Assembly (NCBI GenBank): GCA_902525575.1 | Contig: CABZHU010000002.1 | Span: 1 to 64,000, forward strand | DNA length: 64,000 nucleotides | From: an uncultured Pelagibacteraceae bacterium | GTDB lineage: Bacteria; Pseudomonadota; Alphaproteobacteria; Pelagibacterales; AG-422-B15 | Reading direction: 5' to 3' | Shown: piece after piece, positions 50,002-58,627 of the stretch | Layout of the letters: every line of letters begins with the position of its first letter | How positions within the stretch are numbered: position 1 is the stretch's first letter | Notes under the pieces: generated by a model | Told to the model about the DNA's origin: nothing | The model's input: only the letters and a program-made list of their open reading frames with translations | Databases searched by the model: none | Translations under genes and position numbers: made by a program

Positions 50002-50645
50002 TGACAAAAATAATCGCAATTGACGGTCCTGCCTCTGTTGGAAAATCGACATTAGCAAAAAGACTCTCAAAAAAATTCAAAGCTCCAGTATTATATAGTG
50101 GCAAGTTATACCGAGCGGTGGCATTGGAAATCATTAAACAAAAAATCAACCTTAGTAATACTAAGGAGATATTAAAATGTATTAATTACATCAATTTAGA
50201 CAATCTAAACTCTGACGAACTTTACTCCAGTGAAGTGGATAACGTATCCTCAATAATATCAGCAAAGAAAAAAATAAGAAATAAGCTAATCACATTCCAG
50301 AGAAGTTTTCCAAAAAAATATGGAAATAATGTTAAATTTGCAATAATTGAAGGTAGAGATATTGGTACAATTATCTTTCCTGGAGCAGACTATAAAATTT
50401 TTATGTGGGCAGCCTCAGAAATAAGGGCAAAAAGAAGATATGAACAACTCAGAAAAAATGGCAAAAATGTTAGATATAGCAAGATTTTTAGTGAAATTAA
50501 CGTTCGTGATCAAAAAGATATGACAAGAAAAATTGCCCCTCTGATGCCAGCTGCAAATTCGGTATTGCTAGATACCAGTTATATTGATATAGAACAGGCT
50601 CTTAACGCAATAAAAAATATAATACAAAAAACTAAAACCATATGA
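50001..50645 (+). CDS. cmk: Cytidylate kinase
   Basis: Phosphorylates CMP and dCMP. The 214 residues begin IIAIDGPASVGKSTLAKRL (P-loop) and contain the CMP-binding segments YSGKLYRAVAL and IEGRDIGTIIFPGADYKIF. The LID-type Arg region is RDQKDMTRKIAPLMPA. The start overlaps the aroA stop (TAATG), and the stop overlaps the rpsA ATG (ATGA). Confidence 0.96.
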   Translation: MTKIIAIDGPASVGKSTLAKRLSKKFKAPVLYSGKLYRAVALEIIKQKINLSNTKEILKCINYINLDNLNSDELYSSEVDNVSSIISAKKKIRNKLITFQRSFPKKYGNNVKFAIIEGRDIGTIIFPGADYKIFMWAASEIRAKRRYEQLRKNGKNVRYSKIFSEINVRDQKDMTRKIAPLMPAANSVLLDTSYIDIEQALNAIKNIIQKTKTI

Positions 50646-52339
50646 ATCAAGAGTCTATAGACAACAATCAAATGACAGAGTTTGACTCAATTCTTGCAGA
50701 ATCAATTAGTAATTCAAAATTAAAAGAAGGTACCATAATTAAGGGAACTATATCGGAAATCGAAGATGATGCAGTAATCGTGGATATAGGTGCAAAAGTT
50801 GAAGGTAGAATTTCGAAACGTGAATTTGCATTTCGAAAGGATCAAAAAGAACTAGTAGTTGGCGACGAAATTGATGTTTATTTAGATAAAATTGAAAATC
50901 ATAATGGTGATTGTATTCTTTCTCGATCAAAAGCAAAATCAAAAGAAATATGGGCTGAAATAGAGAAGTCTTTTGAAGCAGGTAAGTTAATTGAGGGAGT
51001 TATTACCGGAAAAGTTAAAGGTGGATTATCATGCGAGATTGGTGTCACAGCATTTTTGCCTGGTAGTCAAATTGATACACGGCCTGTAAGAGATGTAAGT
51101 CACTTACTTGATATTCCACAAAAGTTTAAAATACTTAAGATGGATCTAAAAAGAAATAATATTGTCGTAAGTCGTAGAGCTGTATTGGAGGAAATGCATA
51201 AAGAAGTAAGGGAAGAACGTTTCTTGCAGCTAAAACTAGAGGATGTAGTTGAAGGTAAAATAAAAGCTATAACTGATTATGGAGCTTTTGTAGACTTGGG
51301 AGGTTATGACTCATTACTTCATAGCAGTGATATTACTTATAAGAGAATAGGCCATCCATCTGAAGTTCTTAAAATAGACCAGCAAGTAAAAGTAAAGATT
51401 ATAAAAGTTGATCCAGAAAAGAATCGTGTTTCTGTTGGCATGAAACAACTAGAAGATGATCCATGGCTACAGGTTAAAGAAAAATTTAATGTTAATGATA
51501 AAGTAAAAGGTGTCGTAACCAACGTCACTGATTATGGAATTTTTATTGAAATTGAAAATGGAGTAGAAGGTCTATGTCACAAAGATATGCTGACATGGAG
51601 TCAGAGACAAAATTCTAAACCAGGAAATCTTTATGCAAGATCTCAAGCCGTTGATTGCCAGATCTTAGAAATTGACCATGAAAAAAGAAGGTTAAGTCTT
51701 GGAATAAAACAATTATCACCAAATCCTTGGCAGAAATTTAATGAATCCAATCCTATTGGGAGCATAATTGAGACGAATATCACAAATATTAAGGATGGGA
51801 TTATATTTTGTAATCTCGAAGGGGAAATTGATGGGGCGATATTTAGTAAAGATCTTTCATGGGATTTAGATCCAAAAGAGGAAATAAAAAAATATAACGT
51901 CGGGGATAAGATTAAAGCAAAAATTATTACCAACGACAATGATAAAGTATCGCTTTCTATTAGAGAAGTTGAGGGCAATCCATTTGATGAATTGAATGGC
52001 AAGTCAAAGGGAGATATAGTCACCTGTAATGTAATAGAAACTGGCGATTTTGGATTGAAAGTACGTATTGGAGAAAATGGTCCAATTTCAATAATTAAAA
52101 GAAATGAATTGGCTCTTCGAAAGTCAGATGCACGTCCTGAAAGATGGGCTAAGAATGATAAGTTAGATGCCACAATCACAAATATAGATCAGACAAATTA
52201 TAAAATTAGTTTATCCGTACGTATAATGGAAGAAACTACAGAACGTGAGGCTATGGAAAAGTATGGCTCAAAGGATAGTGGAGCTAGTCTTGGAGCTATC
52301 CTCGGAAAAGCTCTCGGCAGAGACAAAAAAGAAGACTAA
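50642..52339 (+). CDS. rpsA: 30S ribosomal protein S1
   Basis: The large mRNA-binding ribosomal protein, 565 residues, built from six S1 (OB-fold) repeats. The repeats are recognisable from recurring segments such as EGTIIKGTISEIEDDAVIVDIG, EGKIKAITDYGAFVDLGGYD and VKGVVTNVTDYGIFIEIENG, each followed by a VSxGMKQLExDPW-type end. In AT-rich genomes with weak Shine-Dalgarno sequences, as here, S1 is important for initiation. The upstream order aroA-cmk-rpsA and downstream ihfB are standard. Confidence 0.97.
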   Translation: MNQESIDNNQMTEFDSILAESISNSKLKEGTIIKGTISEIEDDAVIVDIGAKVEGRISKREFAFRKDQKELVVGDEIDVYLDKIENHNGDCILSRSKAKSKEIWAEIEKSFEAGKLIEGVITGKVKGGLSCEIGVTAFLPGSQIDTRPVRDVSHLLDIPQKFKILKMDLKRNNIVVSRRAVLEEMHKEVREERFLQLKLEDVVEGKIKAITDYGAFVDLGGYDSLLHSSDITYKRIGHPSEVLKIDQQVKVKIIKVDPEKNRVSVGMKQLEDDPWLQVKEKFNVNDKVKGVVTNVTDYGIFIEIENGVEGLCHKDMLTWSQRQNSKPGNLYARSQAVDCQILEIDHEKRRLSLGIKQLSPNPWQKFNESNPIGSIIETNITNIKDGIIFCNLEGEIDGAIFSKDLSWDLDPKEEIKKYNVGDKIKAKIITNDNDKVSLSIREVEGNPFDELNGKSKGDIVTCNVIETGDFGLKVRIGENGPISIIKRNELALRKSDARPERWAKNDKLDATITNIDQTNYKISLSVRIMEETTEREAMEKYGSKDSGASLGAILGKALGRDKKED

Positions 52340-52393
52340 ATATTCTTTACATTCAATTATTTACAATAAGTCTTAATATCATATAATTATTAT

Positions 52394-52714
52394 ATGAGCT
52401 TAATTAAATCTAAACTTATACAAAATATTACTGAAGCTAATCCTCATTTATTTGTCAGAGACGTAGAAAGAATAGTTAACACGATATTTAATGAAATCAC
52501 ACATTCTTTAGCTGAGGGTAAGAGAGTAGAATTAAGAGGTTTTGGAGCATTTTCGGTTCAACACAGAAAAGAAAGAACAGGAAGAAATCCAAGAACTGGA
52601 GAATCAGTAAAAGTGGATGAAAAATTTATTCCAAGATTTAAAACTGGAAAAGAATTAAGACTTAAATTGAATTCAAAAAATAATACCTCCGTTTCACAAG
52701 AAGAAGGCGATTAA
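52394..52714 (+). CDS. ihfB: Integration host factor beta subunit
   Basis: A DNA-bending HU/IHF-family protein of 106 residues. It has [20 protein letters not shown], the beta-specific [25 protein letters not shown] arm with the conserved Pro that intercalates in DNA, and [12 protein letters not shown]. The usual partner, IhfA, is not in this window. It sits 54 bases after rpsA, the standard location of ihfB. Confidence 0.94.
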   Translation: MSLIKSKLIQNITEANPHLFVRDVERIVNTIFNEITHSLAEGKRVELRGFGAFSVQHRKERTGRNPRTGESVKVDEKFIPRFKTGKELRLKLNSKNNTSVSQEEGD

Positions 52715-52728
52715 CCTATAATTTTGTT

Positions 52729-53421
52729 TTGACTAATAATCCTATTTTTTGCGCTATCGATACAAGCGATATTGATAAGGCAGTAGCATTAGTTGATCAA
52801 ATTTACCCTCATATAGGGGGAATTAAATTAGGATTAGAATTTTTTACGTCATGTGGTCTTCTGGGAATGGAAAAAATAAAAAAATTTGAAATTCCAATTT
52901 TTATTGATCTAAAATTATACGATATTCCCAATACAGTAAAACAAGCGCTTAGTAATATTTTACAATTTGAACCAGAATTTACTACTTTACATCTTTCAGG
53001 TGGCTCGGAAATGCTTACTGAGTGTGTAAAAGCAAAAAACGAACTTCATAGTAGAACTAAATTAATCGGTGTAACGATGCTAACCAGCTTTAATGATACG
53101 CTCATTTCAGAGATTGGCATTGAGAAATCAGTTAATGAGAATGTAAAACAACTAACTCAACTTGCTGTCAATTGTGGTATGGATGGCATTGTGTGCAGTC
53201 CTCTGGAAATTTCTGAAGTAAAAAATACTCATGAAAGCAAACTACAGATAATCTCTCCAGGAATTAGAGGTAAAGAGAATGCAGTAAATGATCAAAAAAG
53301 AACACTTTCAGCAAAGGAAGCGATTGACGCAGGGGCTGATATTTTAGTTGTAGGCAGGCCAATAACAGATGCTAAAGATCCTGCTAAAGCAGCTAAAAAT
53401 ATTTATTCAGAAATTACGTGA
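52729..53421 (+). CDS. pyrF: Orotidine 5'-phosphate decarboxylase
   Basis: The last step of UMP synthesis. The 230 residues have the catalytic FIDLKLYDIPNTVKQAL (Asp-x-Lys-x-x-Asp), the opening ALVDQIYPHIGGIKLGLEFF, and the phosphate-binding ISPGIRG and DILVVGRPITDAKDP. The frame starts at TTG 52729, with no upstream ATG that fits. It overlaps trpF by four bases. Confidence 0.96.
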   Translation: MTNNPIFCAIDTSDIDKAVALVDQIYPHIGGIKLGLEFFTSCGLLGMEKIKKFEIPIFIDLKLYDIPNTVKQALSNILQFEPEFTTLHLSGGSEMLTECVKAKNELHSRTKLIGVTMLTSFNDTLISEIGIEKSVNENVKQLTQLAVNCGMDGIVCSPLEISEVKNTHESKLQIISPGIRGKENAVNDQKRTLSAKEAIDAGADILVVGRPITDAKDPAKAAKNIYSEIT

Positions 53422-54056
53422 GTGATCTTCAAATTAAAATTTGTGGTGTTAAAAACAAAGAAATTGCAAAGCATGCAATTGATGCTGGTGCAAGCTTTAT
53501 AGGGTTTATTTTTTATGAAAAATCCCACAGAAACATTACTGTTGAAAATTGCGAGGAAATTTTATCTAAGATAAAAGATCAAACCATACCTGTTGCCGTT
53601 ACAGTTAATCCAGATGATAATTTATTAGATGATTTATTGAGAATTGGTTTTCAATATATTCAACTACATGGTCACGAAACTCTTGAAATGGTCGAAAGAA
53701 TAAAATTAAAGTTTGGTTTTAAGATTATTAAAGCCTTTGGAATTTCTTCTTCTAATGACTTAGATGAATTAGTTAAATATGAGCCGTTTGTAGAATATTT
53801 CTTACTTGATTCCCCTCCTCAAGCTGACATCCAAGGTGGAACCGGGCATATATTTGATTGGAAGATAATTAAGAATTTATCGATAACTAAGAACTTTTTT
53901 CTTTCAGGAGGACTTAATAAAGACAATATAATCTCAGCTATAAACCTAAAAAAGACTATTTATTTTGATGTTAGTTCTGGTGTTGAAGATTCAGAGGGTA
54001 TAAAAGATAAACAATTAATTACCGAATTTATTGATAAAGCAAAAAATAGTATATGA
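53418..54056 (+). CDS. trpF: Phosphoribosylanthranilate isomerase
   Basis: The third step from anthranilate to tryptophan. The 212 residues carry the catalytic Cys in LQIKICGVKN and the catalytic Asp in YFLLDSPPQADIQGGTGHIFDW. Also present are the phosphate-binding FFLSGGLNKDNI and FDVSSGVEDSEGIKD. All look canonical, in contrast to the two tryptophan synthase genes behind it. The GTG start overlaps the pyrF stop, and the stop overlaps the trpB ATG. Confidence 0.95.
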   Translation: MSDLQIKICGVKNKEIAKHAIDAGASFIGFIFYEKSHRNITVENCEEILSKIKDQTIPVAVTVNPDDNLLDDLLRIGFQYIQLHGHETLEMVERIKLKFGFKIIKAFGISSSNDLDELVKYEPFVEYFLLDSPPQADIQGGTGHIFDWKIIKNLSITKNFFLSGGLNKDNIISAINLKKTIYFDVSSGVEDSEGIKDKQLITEFIDKAKNSI

Positions 54057-55285
54057 TCGAATTACAAAAGGGCACTCCACTTATTGATCAGCATGATGAA
54101 AACGGTTACTGGGGAGGAAAGTTTGGTGGAAATCAGATTGCAGAAAGTTTAAATCACCCAATTGAGGAATTAACTAAAGAGTTTGAGAAACTGAGAAATG
54201 ACGAAACCTTCATTGCTGAGAGAGATTTTTATTTTAAAAACTTTATAGGAGCTCCAACTCCTTTCATAAAACTAGAAAACCTTACTAAACACCTTGGTGG
54301 AGCACAAATTTATTGCAAGCTTGTTTCAAAAGCTACTGGTGGAGCACATAAAGCATATAACGCCGTAGTTCATAGTCTCATCTGTAAGAGATTAGGAAAA
54401 ACTTATATTGGTGGAGATACGGGTGCAGGTTATGCAGGAAAGATGTTGAGTATGACTGCAGCAAAATTCAATTTGAAATGTAAAATATTTATGGGGTCTA
54501 AAGATATTGAGCGACAATCGATTAATGTATTTTCAATGAGAAGTTATGGTGCGCAAGTTATTCCCGTTGATTCAGGATCTCAAACGCTTGTGGATGCTGT
54601 TTCAGAATGTATGAGATGGTGGACTAGTGAAAACGAGCAGGCACACATGTGTGTTGGCAGTACGGTTGGACCAACAATTTTTGTAAAAATATGTGCATGG
54701 TCTACTGCGCAAATTTCTAGGGAAATGAAAAAACAAGTGATTGATGAATTTGGTGAGATCCCTAAAGACATGAAACTGATTAACTGTGTTGGAGGGGGAT
54801 CTTCTGCAGCTGGGTTTTGGAATGAATGGATAGATCATGGTAATGTTGAATTAATTGGAGTAGAAGCTGGTGGACCTGAAGGGTCTCCAATGCATGCAGC
54901 CCCTCTTACCAATAATTCTCCTTTAGGCGTTCTTCACGGAGCAACACAATATGTAATTCAAGATAATCAGGGAGAGATTGAAGAAACAGCATCTATTAGT
55001 GCGGGATTAGATTATCCAGGTGTTTCTCCTCTGCACTGTTTTCTTAAAGAAACTGGAAGAGCTAGGTATACATCGGCATCTGATGAAGAAGCAATTGATG
55101 CTTTTCAATTGGTTAGCAGAATGGAAGGTTTTGTAAGTCCTTCATTAGAGCCTTCTCATGCCTTTGCTGAAGCAATAAAAATTGCTCCATCTTTAAGTAA
55201 AGATACTATCATTGTAGTTGACTCTTGCGGAGACTCCGCGAAAGACTCAAGAATTATAGCTGAACGTTTAGGATATAAGATATGA
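54053..55285 (+). CDS. trpB: Divergent tryptophan synthase beta subunit (PLP enzyme)
   Basis: A fold-type II PLP enzyme of 410 residues in the normal trpF-trpB-trpA-accD position. Kept features are the PLP lysine Lys100 in GGAHKAYNAV, the phosphate loop CVGGGSSAAG, SISAGLDYPGVSPLHCFLKETGRARY, and a Ser near residue 391 that would contact the pyridine nitrogen. Changed features are REDLNHTGAHK, now LVSKATGGAHK, and ETGAGQHG, now GDTGAGYAG. The catalytic Glu (Glu109 in Salmonella) is therefore Asp122. GPHPYP is now GPTIFV, and the NLSGRGDKD end is VDSCGDSAKD. The fold and cofactor binding look intact, but the indole/serine pocket differs. It is probably still tryptophan synthase by context, with altered specificity possible. 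Confidence 0.75.
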   Translation: MIELQKGTPLIDQHDENGYWGGKFGGNQIAESLNHPIEELTKEFEKLRNDETFIAERDFYFKNFIGAPTPFIKLENLTKHLGGAQIYCKLVSKATGGAHKAYNAVVHSLICKRLGKTYIGGDTGAGYAGKMLSMTAAKFNLKCKIFMGSKDIERQSINVFSMRSYGAQVIPVDSGSQTLVDAVSECMRWWTSENEQAHMCVGSTVGPTIFVKICAWSTAQISREMKKQVIDEFGEIPKDMKLINCVGGGSSAAGFWNEWIDHGNVELIGVEAGGPEGSPMHAAPLTNNSPLGVLHGATQYVIQDNQGEIEETASISAGLDYPGVSPLHCFLKETGRARYTSASDEEAIDAFQLVSRMEGFVSPSLEPSHAFAEAIKIAPSLSKDTIIVVDSCGDSAKDSRIIAERLGYKI

Positions 55286-56076
55286 CTGGATCACCGCTAT
55301 TAAATGCTTTTCATCAAAGTAATGCAGCTTTATTAACTTATACAGTAGGCGGAGATCCAAACAAAGAGACTTCTCTTGAAATTTTCAGGGAAATAGCCCA
55401 ATCAGGTGCTGATATTATTGAGTGTGGTTTAGGTCACGGCGCGAATATTGGTGATGGAGGTGCAATTCAAGATGGTACATATAGAGCTCTTTCTAATGGC
55501 ATAAAAACAAATGACGTATTTGATATAATTAAAACATTAAGAGATGAGTTTGATACAAATGTAATCATAATGACTTATCAAAATAAAATAATGTCATACG
55601 GTGAAGATAGTTTTTTAAGCAAGTGTGTAGAGAGCAAGGTGGCAGGAATTATTTGTGTGGATTGGCCATGGCCTCTTAATCTTAATTTTGCAGCTAAATG
55701 TAAAAACAATAATATAGATTTCATTCAACTACTTTGTCCTACAACAAATGAGGAAAGGTTAAAATTAATTTTGAACGATGCTCATGATGTTGTTTATTAT
55801 ATTTCTATGTTATCAACCACTGGGCAAAAATTAAAAGTGAGTCCAAGTGAAATAAAGGAGAGGTTTAATTTAATTAAAACAATTGCACCTGAGAAAAAAT
55901 GCATTATTGGATTCGGCATTACTGAAGAAACAATTGCAGACTTTAAGGACACTGACGCTTGTGTTGTAGGATCTGCTTTATGCAGGGAAATATCTAAGTC
56001 AGTGAATGAGGGACAGAATCCAGCTACCAATATTGGTGCAATGGTTAAAAAACTTACAAATAAATTGAAATCATGA
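55282..56076 (+). CDS. trpA: Divergent tryptophan synthase alpha subunit
   Basis: A TIM-barrel protein of 264 residues, four-base overlap with trpB. The catalytic Glu47 (Salmonella Glu49) in GADIIECGL and Asp58 (Salmonella Asp60) in IGDGGAIQDG are kept, as are VYYIS and the phosphate-binding IGFGITEET and VVGSAL. However, the hallmark GVPFSDP loop 2 is replaced by GLGHGAN, the PDLPPEE segment by VDWPWPL, and loop 6 (GVTGAR) by STTGQK. These loops close over indole-glycerol phosphate and communicate with TrpB. The divergence matches that of the beta subunit, which suggests the two have changed together. Confidence 0.75.
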   Translation: MTGSPLLNAFHQSNAALLTYTVGGDPNKETSLEIFREIAQSGADIIECGLGHGANIGDGGAIQDGTYRALSNGIKTNDVFDIIKTLRDEFDTNVIIMTYQNKIMSYGEDSFLSKCVESKVAGIICVDWPWPLNLNFAAKCKNNNIDFIQLLCPTTNEERLKLILNDAHDVVYYISMLSTTGQKLKVSPSEIKERFNLIKTIAPEKKCIIGFGITEETIADFKDTDACVVGSALCREISKSVNEGQNPATNIGAMVKKLTNKLKS

Positions 56077-56927
56077 ATTGGCTTACCAGAACAATATCAA
56101 AAGTCTTTCCACGTAAGAAGAAAAGTCTAGATATCGCAGAGAATTCCTGGATTAAATGTCCACAGTGCCAAACTATGCTTTATTCAAGTGATCTGGGGTC
56201 AACATTATTTGTATGTCCCAATTGCGATGAGCATTTACAAATTCATCCCCGTACTAGGTTTAAAGGTCTCTTTGATGGCGGAGTTTTTGAGGAAATTAAA
56301 TATCCCTCAGGTTTTAGTGACCCCTTAAATTTCAAAGCTCTCAAAACTTACAAAGAAAGGTTCAATGAGGCTCGCTCTAAAACAGATATGGATGATTGCT
56401 TTTTGATCGGGTTTGGCAAAATGGATAATTTGAATGTAACAATTGCCGCTCAGAATTTTCATTTCATGGGGGGCTCCGTTGGGGCTTCCGCTGCAGAGGC
56501 TATGATAAAAGCTGCAGAGCATTCAGTGACAAATCATACACCGTTAATTGTTATTACCTGCTCAGGCGGAGCAAGAATGGACGAAAATCAACACTCACTT
56601 CAATCTCTTCCAAAGACAACCATTGCTTGTCAAATGGTTAAGGATGCTAAATTACCCTACATTGTAGTAAATACTAATCCTACAAGTGGCGGTGTAACTG
56701 CTTCATTTGGATCTCTTGGATCTATCACATTGGCTGAACCTAATGCACTAATTTGTTTTGCTGGACCAAGAGTTATATCCAATACTGTAGGTGAAACTCT
56801 TCCTGATGGTTTCCAGCGATCTGAATATTTGCTTGATCATGGATTTATAGATCAGGTAGTACATAGAAAAGATTTAAAAGATAAGTTATCTCAAATTATT
56901 TCACTGTTATTAAAACGAGTTGCTTAA
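56073..56927 (+). CDS. accD: Acetyl-CoA carboxylase carboxyltransferase beta subunit
   Basis: Transfers CO2 from biotin to acetyl-CoA, giving malonyl-CoA for fatty acid synthesis. The 284 residues have the N-terminal zinc ribbon (IKCPQCQTMLY and FVCPNCDEH). The crotonase-type core has MGGSVGASAAEAMIKAAE, ITCSGGARMDENQHSL and NPTSGGVTASFGSLG. It overlaps trpA by four bases and touches folC. The partner accA is not in the window. Confidence 0.97.
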   Translation: MNWLTRTISKVFPRKKKSLDIAENSWIKCPQCQTMLYSSDLGSTLFVCPNCDEHLQIHPRTRFKGLFDGGVFEEIKYPSGFSDPLNFKALKTYKERFNEARSKTDMDDCFLIGFGKMDNLNVTIAAQNFHFMGGSVGASAAEAMIKAAEHSVTNHTPLIVITCSGGARMDENQHSLQSLPKTTIACQMVKDAKLPYIVVNTNPTSGGVTASFGSLGSITLAEPNALICFAGPRVISNTVGETLPDGFQRSEYLLDHGFIDQVVHRKDLKDKLSQIISLLLKRVA

Positions 56928-58214
56928 TTGAGTATCTCTAATATTCAAATCGATAATCTTTTAGAAGAATTATTAAAACTACACCCTAAGAAAATCGATC
57001 TTTCTTTAGATCGAATTAAAATACTTTTAAATAAGTTAGGAAATCCGCAAAACAAAATTAACAACATATTGCATATAGCAGGTACCAACGGGAAATATTC
57101 TACACTAAGATTTATTCAAGAAATACTCAGGTATAATAATAAGTCTACTAATGCCTATATATCTCCTCATCTGGTCAGATTTAATGAACGTTTTGAATTA
57201 AATGATAAACAAATAACAAATGACGACTTATTTAGTCTTTTAAACAAAATTAAAAACATAAATGAAGGTTCAGAAATAACATTTTTTGAAAGTACTTCTG
57301 GGGCATTTTTTGAAGCGGCATCAAAATCACATACTGACTATACTCTGCTAGAGGTAGGACTTGGCGGAAGACTTGATAGCACTAATGTTATAGAGCCATT
57401 AATCTCAATAATTTCATCAATATCTTTCGATCACCAGGATTTCCTGGGAAATAGTATTGAGAAAATTGCATTTGAAAAATCTGGTATTATTAAAACTAAA
57501 ATTCCAGCAATCATTGGCTTTCAACCCTATCCTGAAGCAAAAGAGATGTTGATTAATCAAGCAGAGCACAATGAAGCTCCTATTTTTGCTCATGGAATAC
57601 ACTGGAACATAACAGAACAAAATGGCACCCTCATTTATGAAGACAATACAATTACATTAGAATTCTCTAATTTTGATGATCAAAATGAATTTCAAAAGAA
57701 AAATATTGGGCTTGCAATTGCTGCAATAACTCAACTACCAAACATAGAAGTAAGAGAATTCTTAAAAGATCAAAAACATAAATCTATTTATTTCCCTGGC
57801 CGAATGCAAAAAATAGAGGATGGTAAGTTATGTTCAAAAATGAAACCATCAAATGAACTTTACTTAGATGGATCACATAATGTTGATGCTGCATTTAATC
57901 TGAATAGCACACTCAAAAATTTGCCAGAAAAAAAGTTATGCATCATTATTGGAATGATTAATACAAAAGATCCTGCAGCCTATATCAGACAATTTAGCAA
58001 TTGCTTCTCGATTACAACAATAACGATTCCAAGCGAGGAAAATGCAATTCCAGCAGATGAACTCAAAAATAAACTTAAAGATCAATGTACCGAAATTGCA
58101 GTCTCAAGTTCAATTTCTAAAGCAGTAAAAAGTATTAATGAAGCAAATGAGAATACGCGCATATTAATTTGCGGTTCACTCTATCTAGCTGGAAAAGTTT
58201 TAGAAGTTAATTAA
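56928..58214 (+). CDS. folC: Folylpolyglutamate synthase / dihydrofolate synthase
   Basis: Adds glutamate to dihydropteroate and to folates. The 428 residues of this Mur-ligase-fold enzyme include HIAGTNGKYSTLRF (P-loop), YISPHLVRFNERFEL, LLEVGLGGRLDSTNVI and YLDGSHNVDAA. The P-loop normally reads GTNGKGS, and here the Gly after Lys is Tyr, an unusual change beside the ATP phosphates. The start is TTG at 56928, directly after the accD stop. The 3' end overlaps the convergent trxA by four bases. Confidence 0.92.
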   Translation: MSISNIQIDNLLEELLKLHPKKIDLSLDRIKILLNKLGNPQNKINNILHIAGTNGKYSTLRFIQEILRYNNKSTNAYISPHLVRFNERFELNDKQITNDDLFSLLNKIKNINEGSEITFFESTSGAFFEAASKSHTDYTLLEVGLGGRLDSTNVIEPLISIISSISFDHQDFLGNSIEKIAFEKSGIIKTKIPAIIGFQPYPEAKEMLINQAEHNEAPIFAHGIHWNITEQNGTLIYEDNTITLEFSNFDDQNEFQKKNIGLAIAAITQLPNIEVREFLKDQKHKSIYFPGRMQKIEDGKLCSKMKPSNELYLDGSHNVDAAFNLNSTLKNLPEKKLCIIIGMINTKDPAAYIRQFSNCFSITTITIPSEENAIPADELKNKLKDQCTEIAVSSSISKAVKSINEANENTRILICGSLYLAGKVLEVN

Positions 58215-58534
58215 GCGATTGAATCTTCAATCCACTCAACAATAGCTGTCTTCGATACTGCTCCAACTTTAGTTGCTGCAGCTTCACCATTTTTAAATAC
58301 AAGCATTGTTGGGATCCCTCTTACACCATATTTAGTTGGCGTCTCTGGATTCTCATCAATGTTAACTTTAGCAACAGTAATCTTATCAGCCATTTCGTCT
58401 GAGATTTCTTCTAAAGATGGACCAATCATTTTACAAGGACCGCACCATGGTGCCCAAAAATCAAGTACAACAGGTTTATCAGATTTTAAAACTTCTTCCT
58501 CAAAAGTTGCGTCTGTAATATTTTTCGTAGCCAT
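58211..58534 (-). CDS. trxA: Thioredoxin
   Basis: General cytosolic dithiol reductase of 107 residues. The active site WAPWCGPCKMIGP and the cis-Pro segment VRGIPTMLVFKNGE are canonical. The Shine-Dalgarno AAAGGA lies about seven bases before the ATG. It is convergent with folC, whereas in many alphaproteobacteria trxA follows folC on the same strand. Confidence 0.97.
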   Translation of the reverse strand: MATKNITDATFEEEVLKSDKPVVLDFWAPWCGPCKMIGPSLEEISDEMADKITVAKVNIDENPETPTKYGVRGIPTMLVFKNGEAAATKVGAVSKTAIVEWIEDSIA

Positions 58535-58560
58535 AGTAATTCCTTTCTAAAGTTGATTGT

Positions 58561-58589
58561 AATGTAAGTACGGAGAGGCCTAAAGTCAA
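58561..58589 (-). promoter_or_regulatory. Probable sigma-70 promoter of trxA
   Basis: On the minus strand TTGACT (58589-58584) and TACATT (58566-58561) are 17 bases apart, and the trxA ATG follows 26 bases later. The -35 box is one base off consensus, the -10 two bases off. Confidence 0.55.
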
Positions 58590-58627
58590 GGTTAAAGGCC
58601 GCTAAAAAAGTTATTAACCTATTGAAT

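Noticed and set aside
51643..52179. 178-residue open frame on the minus strand inside rpsA
   Set aside because: It lies fully inside the S1 gene, has low-complexity Ser/Phe/Ile-rich composition typical of antisense reading of AT-rich genes, and no start context.
58576..58600. GGCCT...AGGCC inverted repeat between rmuC and trxA as a terminator
   Set aside because: Only five base pairs with a 14-base loop, and it overlaps the better-supported trxA promoter.
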